IMG/VR virus record: IMGVR_UViG_3300001848_000201
Coordinates: 1 to 43,740 of that record
Source of the DNA: a virus
Length of the DNA: 43,740 nt
Reading direction: 5' to 3' (one strand)
In this document: one piece after another, positions 38,889 through 43,740 of the stretch
Layout: each line of letters begins with the position of its first letter
Numbering within the stretch: the stretch's first letter is position 1
The notes under the pieces: model-generated
Told to the model about the DNA's origin: nothing
What the model saw: only the letters and a program-made list of their open reading frames with translations
Databases searched by the model: none
Program-made: the position numbers and the translations under genes

Positions 38889-39106
38889 AACCCTGGATAT
38901 CGACAATTACCTACGTTAACTATAGGCACCTGTCAAACAGAGATGGGCCAATGAAGAACATAATGCCGTACATTACCAAGTCTGGAGGTAAAACGTGGAC
39001 AGGATCCGGGAGGTACTTAGTTTATGCATCGCTGTTTCCATTGGTTATGGATCCACTAAAAGACCCACACTGCTTTGTCGGTAGAGTCAGGATGTACACA
39101 AAATGA
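38885..39106 (+). CDS. Mini-gene array, member 16 (73 aa)
   Basis: 73 residues, ATGA-coupled. Starts MKPWISTITYVNYRHLSN. Contains a Gly-rich turn (KSGGKTWTGSG) and VYASLFPL, and ends GRVRMYTK. Members 17 and 18 have the same layout and ending, so this triplet is the best aligned part of the family. Confidence 0.75.
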   Translation: MKPWISTITYVNYRHLSNRDGPMKNIMPYITKSGGKTWTGSGRYLVYASLFPLVMDPLKDPHCFVGRVRMYTK

Positions 39107-39345
39107 AGCCATATCTGTCTACAATTAGCTACAACCACTACGAGCCATACTTTAAAATTAGGAACAGGGTAATGATTAGTAGAGATCCGTGGTGCGGGAA
39201 ATCAGGAGGAATAACCATTGGAGGATCAAAGAGGAACGTAGTGTTTGCCTCAATGCGTCATGGATTTGAGAACTGCGGACTACTAGATGTCTACTGTAAA
39301 AACGGCCCTGGATTTATCGGTAGGGTCAGGATGTACACAAAATGA
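39103..39345 (+). CDS. Mini-gene array, member 17 (80 aa)
   Basis: 80 residues. Starts MKPYLSTISYNHYEPY. SRDPWCGKSGGITIGG then VVFASMRHGF; ends GRVRMYTK. Relative to member 18 it carries a short insertion after FASM...F (ENCGL). The alternating hydrophobic pattern suggests a small all-beta protein. Confidence 0.75.
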   Translation: MKPYLSTISYNHYEPYFKIRNRVMISRDPWCGKSGGITIGGSKRNVVFASMRHGFENCGLLDVYCKNGPGFIGRVRMYTK

Positions 39346-39566
39346 AGCCCTGGATATCATCAATTAGTTACGTCCACTACCAGCCATATGTAAATATCAA
39401 GAACGGCCCAATGAGAAGTCGTGATCCGTGGTGCTGTACAACCGGAGGAAGAACCATGGGTGGTCACTATAGGCGAGTAGTGTATGCCTCAATGCTTCAT
39501 TGCTTTGATGTCTACTCCAGAGACGGAATTGGATTTATGGGGAGAGTTAGGATGTACACAAAATGA
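39342..39566 (+). CDS. Mini-gene array, member 18 (74 aa)
   Basis: 74 residues. Starts MKPWISSISYVHYQPYVN. SRDPWCCTTGGRTMGG and VVYASMLHCFDVYS align with member 17 (identical SRDPWC). Ends GRVRMYTK. Confidence 0.75.
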   Translation: MKPWISSISYVHYQPYVNIKNGPMRSRDPWCCTTGGRTMGGHYRRVVYASMLHCFDVYSRDGIGFMGRVRMYTK

Positions 39567-39799
39567 AACCATGGATAAGAAGCCTAAACATACCATCTCA
39601 GTTCATCTTTAATGGCTGTAGCATCTTCGCCATAACGGAGTCAGTTGACGGATCTAGAACACTAGAATCTACCCTAAGTAGGCAGTGCCGGGAGCCCGGT
39701 AAGCATCGTTGCTACATAGTTGCAAGTGATACGTTTAGTCCACTTCCTGCAAGGTCGATCATTAAAGCTCCAGTCAAGATGCCGGAACTGTACACATGA
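39563..39799 (+). CDS. Mini-gene array, member 19 (78 aa)
   Basis: 78 residues. Starts MKPWIRSLNIPSQF. The body differs from its neighbours, but YIVASDTFSPLPARS keeps the AS motif. Ends KMPELYT. ATGA overlap with the last member. Confidence 0.7.
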   Translation: MKPWIRSLNIPSQFIFNGCSIFAITESVDGSRTLESTLSRQCREPGKHRCYIVASDTFSPLPARSIIKAPVKMPELYT

Positions 39800-39963
39800 A
39801 GACTTGGATTTCTGGACTAACCATGGGAAGAATGATATCAAGCAAGAATCCAATGTTCCACTGGTCGTTTGAAATGAGGTGCAGATTTAACAACCGCATC
39901 ATCACCCACATGTTCCGCGAGTTCGGGGATAGGCGGCGCTTCTACTACCGACCCACAATTTAG
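39796..39963 (+). CDS. Mini-gene array, member 20 (55 aa)
   Basis: 55 residues, the last member. Starts MKTWISGLTMGRMISS. Arg/Phe-rich C-terminus (CRFNNRIITHMFREFGDRRR, FYYRPTI). It ends 37 bases before the 635-residue gene. Confidence 0.7.
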   Translation: MKTWISGLTMGRMISSKNPMFHWSFEMRCRFNNRIITHMFREFGDRRRFYYRPTI

Positions 39964-39986
39964 TTAGGCTTGAGCCACTAAATCCT

Positions 39987-39992
39987 TATAAT
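39987..39992 (+). promoter_or_regulatory. -10 hexamer next to the start of the 635-aa gene
   Basis: A perfect TATAAT, eight bases before ATG 40001; no good -35 at 16-18 bases. AGAGG also lies four to eight bases before the ATG. Either a leaderless promoter or coincidence in an AT-rich gap. Confidence 0.4.
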
Positions 39993-40000
39993 AGAGGTAG

Positions 40001-41908
40001 ATGGCTAGTTATCCTCCACAACCGCAAGGCCCTCCTCTAGCCTTCTATCTGGACCCCAACGGGGAATATAAGTCCTATCTCTCCCAAGTAACCCAATCAC
40101 CGCAACGTACCGCAGCAGCCACGCCTCCTGTCGTGGTCAACCGCAAGAACCAACCCCAGGGACTACAGTCCCAGAAGAACGAAGTAGCTACTCCGGCACC
40201 GGTTCCTGGGTTACAGGACGTAATTAATGGGATTCAGGCCGGTATGGCAATGTCGGCCAGCCCAGGATGGGGTACCGCTACCTCCCTGGCCTCTCTTTTG
40301 ACCAAGGAAGCGCCTACCGGAGAGGTTCTAGAGGGTGGAGCAGAGCGTAGATTCCCGAGTTATGACGTCCTAAGGGCCATGAGCCAGATAGCCAAGGATA
40401 AGCTATCTCCTGAGGTCTTGAACCAGCTAATTAATGCCCGTGATACGGTCTACCACGCTACAAAGCTACCTAACCTAGAGGGGATTGTCCGTGGGATGAG
40501 GCTCAAGGGGCCGGTCTCAGTTTCTAGGGTAGGGGCAATTAACCCCAAGGCTTCGGCTACTGGGACCGATGTTAGCCTAGTCTTACCGACGTCGGCTATT
40601 ACCGAGGCGGGTGGGGAACCGTTTGTCTATCCAGGGTACGGGAAGACGCAGCGCACTGGCTTCGATACGCCTGCGTATCTTGCAAAAATGAACCCAGACT
40701 TTGAGTTTGAGTATCAGACCAAGAATCCAGTACAGCTTAACCCCAATACCCTACAGAAGGTAGTCTTAAATCAACCCCACGTAGAAGCTGCGTTCGGTAC
40801 TCCGCAGATGATCGATGCCGCCAAGGTGCTCAGGGAAGATATCGGAAAGTCTCCACTAGCCGCCTGGACTAAAGACCTACTTACATCAGAAGCTGAGAAG
40901 TGGATGGATAATCCAATCACCTTCGATCACGTTAAGTCGTTCATTCAAAACGGATTAGATATTCCAGTTGAGAGGTCAATGTCGCTCCACGACATGATTA
41001 CCGATAGGGTTCGTCAAGGTAGTAAGATGTTTGATCCCTTCCTGGCCGATAGAGTTAAGCCAGCGGATCTGCCTTCAGTAGTACTTAACTCTAACGGCAT
41101 GGCTAAGGCAATTAGTGACCAGGATAGGCTAAGAACTTTTGTAAATGGACTGCCGGACGCCATTAGGGACGGAAGATTCAGCGGTCCTGTTGACTATTAC
41201 GCCATGGACGGCGGACCAATAGCAAGTTATTTCAAGATAGACCCAGGTCAGGCCGCCGAGGTGTTCAATAAGGCTGTCTATGGGAAGCCAATTTTTAAGT
41301 CAAAGGATCCCTACTCGTCCAGTTTTGAGCCAACCCTGGAAAACATGGCCCAGGCCATCCGCAGCAAGCTCGACCCAGAGTTCTTGCGCCAATTGCCGAG
41401 ATTACAGCCAGAAAACTTCACCCCAGGCATGCCTAAGGAGCGGCCAAACTTAGGAGAAATAAGGAGTTCTGCCAAGAAGTCGGCACAAGAACCAGGCAAC
41501 CTCAGCGGTGGATGGGAGGAACAGCCGATTCCTTCTACTGGACCAACTACTCAATCTGGATCATGGGTTGGATTAAAGCCAACACAGGAAATGCTAGACA
41601 ACGGAGCCATCATTGGTCTTCATCCAGAAGGTTCCGGGTATGGATCTCAGGTTGGAAATAACCTCTGGCCACTGTCTGCAATTTCTGCATCAGAAGGTAA
41701 AAAAGTAAACCAACTACTAAGCGGGAAAGTACATCAGTTCATCTCCGACATGATAGCTAATCCTGCCCAACTTGACGGCGATCACGTTCAACTTGGACAC
41801 TTCCAGAGCCTGCTGAAAAACTTCCTAGGTGGTGGCGATAAAACCAATCAAAATTACAAGGAAGCAAGAGATAAGCTATATGACAAACTTTGGGGACAGT
41901 CAAAATAG
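40001..41908 (+). CDS. Large protein with possible ART-like motif (635 aa)
   Basis: 635 residues. Residues 1-70 are Pro/Gln-rich and disordered. Around residues 146-180, DTVYHATKLPNLEGIVRGMR followed by KGPVSVSRV resembles the YH-x-T start and following S-x-S strand of ADP-ribosyltransferase-like domains in phage polyvalent proteins. A matching glutamate is not obvious, so the link is weak. Later parts are helical with several Pro-rich linkers; a C-terminal helical region contains HVQLGHFQSLLKNFLGGGDK. Multi-domain, soluble, no signal peptide. It could be an injected effector or internal virion protein. It follows the mini-gene array in the same direction. Confidence 0.55.
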   Translation: MASYPPQPQGPPLAFYLDPNGEYKSYLSQVTQSPQRTAAATPPVVVNRKNQPQGLQSQKNEVATPAPVPGLQDVINGIQAGMAMSASPGWGTATSLASLLTKEAPTGEVLEGGAERRFPSYDVLRAMSQIAKDKLSPEVLNQLINARDTVYHATKLPNLEGIVRGMRLKGPVSVSRVGAINPKASATGTDVSLVLPTSAITEAGGEPFVYPGYGKTQRTGFDTPAYLAKMNPDFEFEYQTKNPVQLNPNTLQKVVLNQPHVEAAFGTPQMIDAAKVLREDIGKSPLAAWTKDLLTSEAEKWMDNPITFDHVKSFIQNGLDIPVERSMSLHDMITDRVRQGSKMFDPFLADRVKPADLPSVVLNSNGMAKAISDQDRLRTFVNGLPDAIRDGRFSGPVDYYAMDGGPIASYFKIDPGQAAEVFNKAVYGKPIFKSKDPYSSSFEPTLENMAQAIRSKLDPEFLRQLPRLQPENFTPGMPKERPNLGEIRSSAKKSAQEPGNLSGGWEEQPIPSTGPTTQSGSWVGLKPTQEMLDNGAIIGLHPEGSGYGSQVGNNLWPLSAISASEGKKVNQLLSGKVHQFISDMIANPAQLDGDHVQLGHFQSLLKNFLGGGDKTNQNYKEARDKLYDKLWGQSK

Positions 41909-41930
41909 TTTTATTCACTACTGAATAATT

Positions 41931-41946
41931 ACTCCAGTACTGGACT
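41931..41946. promoter_or_regulatory. Dispersed palindromic site, copy 11
   Basis: ACTCCAGTACTGGACT in the gap between the 635-residue gene and the LpxH-like gene, flanked by AATT on the left and AATTT on the right. Confidence 0.75.
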
Positions 41947-41978
41947 AATTTCACAGTAACTCCACCTAAACATTCTCC

Positions 41979-41994
41979 TGCTACCCTAAGAGTA
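41979..41994 (+). promoter_or_regulatory. Weak extended -10 before the phosphoesterase gene
   Basis: TGC-TACCCT (TACCCT at 41982-41987) then seven bases to GTG 41995. The same TGCTACCCT string occurs on the minus strand upstream of the zincin gene at 35194. Weak by consensus. Confidence 0.3.
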
Positions 41995-42723
41995 GTGCCA
42001 CACTACCGTTCCCTCTTTATTAGCGATATCCACCTAAGCTTTAATGGCTCAAACCCAGACAAAGTACTTCGCCTACTAAAAGATAACTCGTTTGATTTCA
42101 TTTACTTAGTTGGAGATATAATCGATCTTTGGGCCATGAAGTCATCTCCTCACTGGCCAGAACCCGCAAATCAGGTCATCCGCCGCCTACTTAAGTTAGC
42201 CCATAATGGCACCAAGGTAGTCTACTTACCAGGGAACCATGATGACTTCCTTAGAACCGTCAGTCCCATTGACTTCGGGAATATAACCATTATAGACAGA
42301 GCCATTCATGTCTCAGCCAAGGGAGAGAAATACCTAGTTATCCACGGCGACCAGTTCGATTCCATTGTCTCAAAAATTAAGTGGCTGGCAGTCCTTGGGG
42401 CATGGATCTACGACCTGCTACTCTGGATCAATGGGCCAATAAACGCAGTCCGGCGACTCCTGGGAATTTCTTCCCACTTCTCCCTAGCCGCAGCCCTTAA
42501 GAAGAAGACTAAGGCGGCTACCTCGTTTATTAGCTCATTTGAGACTACCTTGGCTATGGCCGCAAAGGCCGCTGGGTGTAATGGCGTTATCTGTGGGCAT
42601 ATCCATACCCCAGAACACTCCGTTATCAATGGCATAACCTACCTAAATTGTGGTGATATGGTTGAGTCTATGTCATTCATTATAGAAGACTTCCACGGAA
42701 ATCTAGCCATTCAAAGATTTTAG
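41995..42723 (+). CDS. LpxH-like metallophosphoesterase (242 aa)
   Basis: 242 residues from GTG 41995. All calcineurin-like phosphoesterase motifs are present: D11-x-H13 (ISDIHLS), GDIIDLW (D41), GNHDD (N81, H82), IHGDQFD (H117, D119) and GHIHTPE (H202, H204). The helical insert (residues ~126-185) and NCGDMVES near the end fit UDP-2,3-diacylglucosamine pyrophosphatase-like enzymes such as LpxH, which make lipid X for lipid A. The motifs look catalytically intact. In a phage it might alter lipid A or UDP-sugar metabolism. It ends convergently with a zincin gene, stops overlapping by four bases. Confidence 0.85.
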   Translation: MPHYRSLFISDIHLSFNGSNPDKVLRLLKDNSFDFIYLVGDIIDLWAMKSSPHWPEPANQVIRRLLKLAHNGTKVVYLPGNHDDFLRTVSPIDFGNITIIDRAIHVSAKGEKYLVIHGDQFDSIVSKIKWLAVLGAWIYDLLLWINGPINAVRRLLGISSHFSLAAALKKKTKAATSFISSFETTLAMAAKAAGCNGVICGHIHTPEHSVINGITYLNCGDMVESMSFIIEDFHGNLAIQRF

Positions 42724-43121
42724 AAGGACGGCGCACTGGGCAAAAACCGCCGCAGGCCAACCAATCCAGTAGCTATTGACTCTACCATGTGCTCCTCAAA
42801 TGTCTCAGAATAGTCCGTACGGCCATCCATAAACCCAGCATGACAGTGCAGTAGCTCATGTACCAACGTCAACTCAGGGTCATAAGGCCAGTCAGTATCC
42901 AGTGTGGCATCATGGCTAACTCTATCAAGAATAAGTATCTTAGCTGCCTTCTTCGAGAAAGATACACTACAGGAGCCGAGTTTCCCTGGAAGTCGCGCCG
43001 CATTACACATCTCGGCCTTGATATCCCAATCCTGCAACCGTAATACCTTCTGCCATTCCCGTAAGCAGTACTCCAAGTCAGAAGAAGTCATTGATAGGTC
43101 AGTCTTGGTTAAGTCGGTCAT
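42720..43121 (-). CDS. Zincin-like metallopeptidase domain protein (133 aa)
   Basis: 133 residues. LTLVHELLHCHAGFMD carries HExxH (H88, E89, H92); ETFEEHMVESIATGL supplies a candidate third ligand (E109/E110). RLQDWDIKAEM matches the GLQKWRVCYS region of the gene at 34763-35194, so the two are diverged paralogues. The minus-strand promoter predicts that the message starts at the ATG. Substrate unknown; SprT-like or ImmA/IrrE-like families are possible relatives. Confidence 0.7.
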   Translation of the reverse strand: MTDLTKTDLSMTSSDLEYCLREWQKVLRLQDWDIKAEMCNAARLPGKLGSCSVSFSKKAAKILILDRVSHDATLDTDWPYDPELTLVHELLHCHAGFMDGRTDYSETFEEHMVESIATGLVGLRRFLPSAPSF

Positions 43122-43128
43122 CTAGCAC

Positions 43129-43157
43129 AGTGTACCACCAGTCCATCTTTTTATCAA
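43129..43157 (-). promoter_or_regulatory. Sigma70 promoter giving a leaderless message
   Basis: Minus strand -35 TTGATA (43152-43157), 17-base spacer, -10 TACACT (43129-43134), then seven bases to ATG 43121. This is the clearest leaderless start in the window besides the one at 35692. Confidence 0.7.
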
Positions 43158-43427
43158 CCTGGGCCGCCTCTAATAGACCAGAACCGATAGCTCCGTACCC
43201 ATCCCATAGACCGTAGCCTATAAGGGATAGAAACCTCGTCAACCGCCGCTAACTTCCGTGGATTTTGCCGCCCTCGCCGCTATCACCCATGGCTACTTAT
43301 CCCCCATATAGACCATAACCCCTACTGCCCAATAAACTATCTCCCTACTCCTCCAATCCCTACCACTAGCCTCTATGTTCTTTATTGTCTTTATGTCTTT
43401 CAAATAACTTACATAACTTACTGCATC

Positions 43428-43728
43428 TTACATAAGTGCATAATCCTATTTGTATACCTTACTGGTTCTCATGCCAATTATGTGCTTTATGTAAACATAT
43501 TTCTTTATGTGCTTTATGGTTTTACTGATTTGTCAGGTAGGCCGAGTAAGTTGTTGATTCTGCATGATTTTTTAATTTTTATTTTTCTACGCATGTTGGG
43601 GCTTGCCCTCTCCACCCCACCACCACTGAAGCCACCATACCCTCTCCGCCTAACTTTGGCCCTTCAGTTGCGCCATTATGTCGATACATAAAGACATGTA
43701 AGTACATAAGAGATAGCAGGTACATAAG
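43428..43728. repeat. Short iteron-like repeats TTATGTGCTTTATG and TACATAAG
   Basis: TTATGTGCTTTATG occurs at 43478-43491 and 43505-43518 (27 bases apart). TTACATAAG or TACATAAG occurs at 43428-43436, 43703-43710 and 43721-43728, with TACATAAAG at 43685-43693. ACATAAC and TTTATGTC are nearby variants. Confidence 0.6.
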
Positions 43729-43740
43729 ACGCACAAGATG

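Larger units (their letters stand above)
39089..39567 (+). repeat. Triplicated gene-junction repeat in the array
   Basis: AGGATGTACACAAAATGAA occurs at 39089-39107, 39328-39346 and 39549-39567. It spans the end of one gene (RMYTK), the ATGA overlap and the start of the next. Spacing 239 and 221 bases equals the gene lengths. This is the DNA trace of tandem duplication with breakpoints at gene junctions. Confidence 0.8.
35692..39963 (+). other. Array of 20 coupled paralogous mini-genes
   Basis: Twenty consecutive plus-strand frames of 53-90 codons, all with an MK-x-aromatic type start (K/R at position 2). Neighbours are joined by ATGA or TTGA overlaps or by 1-2 base gaps, except for a 246-base gap after gene 9 that contains a second promoter. 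Sequence identity is low between most members but high in patches between neighbours (genes 13-15 and 16-18). C-terminal motifs recur: LWKxRLYxW (genes 2-4), ASCYR-type (11-12), CYAS (13-14), and AS followed by GRVRMYTK (16-18). Duplication and rapid divergence are the simplest explanation. Function unknown; no membrane segment or catalytic motif is shared. Confidence 0.8.
43122..43740. other. Gene-free right end, AT-rich with iteron-like repeats
   Basis: About 620 bases with no supported gene except the promoter above. Bases 43221-43380 are strongly G-poor on the plus strand (Pyr/A-rich, for example 43320-43372). From 43385 on it is AT-rich with repeated TTATGT/ACATAA words. It could be an origin, regulatory region or genome end. 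Confidence 0.5.

Noticed and set aside
1-43740. CRISPR arrays, tRNA or rRNA genes, insertion sequences
   Set aside because: No regularly spaced direct repeats with unique spacers, no tRNA-like cloverleaf and no transposase were seen. The dispersed palindrome lacks CRISPR-type spacing.

Overview
The window looks like part of the genome of a tailed double-stranded DNA phage (Caudoviricetes), not a bacterial chromosome. It carries an ordered head and packaging module: terminase large subunit, portal, scaffold, HK97-fold-like major capsid protein, adaptor-like proteins, and very large tail and fibre proteins. No tape-measure, tail-tube or sheath gene is seen, so a short-tailed (podovirus-like) particle is the best guess; this is inference. 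An Amidase_2 endolysin and a LpxH-like UDP-2,3-diacylglucosamine pyrophosphatase relative suggest a Gram-negative host. No DNA polymerase, helicase, RNA polymerase, integrase or tRNA gene is visible, so the window is probably incomplete. The tail-spike gene runs off the left edge.

Layout. From about 35.6 kb down to base 1 almost everything is on the minus strand. In transcription order this holds: small basic, zincin, Cys-rich and membrane proteins (35.6-33.5 kb); the amidase endolysin and a small basic protein (33.4-32.5); a small beta-rich protein and a 1711-residue tail fibre (32.4-26.9); a nucleotide and DNA block with dUTPase, a canonical SSB and a second SSB-like protein (26.9-24.2); small membrane and coiled-coil proteins (24.2-21.8); terminase (21.85-19.1); portal (18.1-16.2); scaffold, capsid and decoration-like proteins (15.1-11.6); adaptor-like proteins (11.5-8.3); a 2034-residue tail protein with tandem repeats (7.8-1.7); and a beta-helix tail spike (1.66-1). 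A two-gene plus-strand island, a recombination endonuclease VII family protein and a DUF2493/SLOG-like protein, interrupts the head module at 15.2-16.2 kb.

From 35.7 to 40.0 kb the plus strand holds the most unusual part: twenty consecutive mini-genes of 53-90 codons, nearly all starting MK-x-[WYF] (one starts MRQW and one MKSH) and nearly all joined by 4-base stop/start overlaps (ATGA, TTGA) or 1-2 base gaps. They look like a highly diverged paralogous family that I cannot assign. A good sigma70-type promoter precedes each of its two sub-blocks. After them come a 635-residue protein of unknown function, the LpxH-like phosphoesterase and a convergent zincin-like gene. The last 0.6 kb has no gene and carries short iteron-like repeats.

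A second genome-wide feature is a palindromic 16-bp site (consensus AGTCCAGTACTGGACT, with an asymmetric wider form) found at 11 places on either strand. It occurs between genes, at gene ends and inside genes in different reading frames, so it appears to be kept as DNA. At 7.88 kb it fills the spacer of a promoter, and at 37.58 kb it lies just downstream of one, which suggests an operator. Several genes also have a -10 element only 5-8 bases before the start codon, which predicts leaderless mRNAs. All functional names rest on reading motifs by eye; no database search was run.
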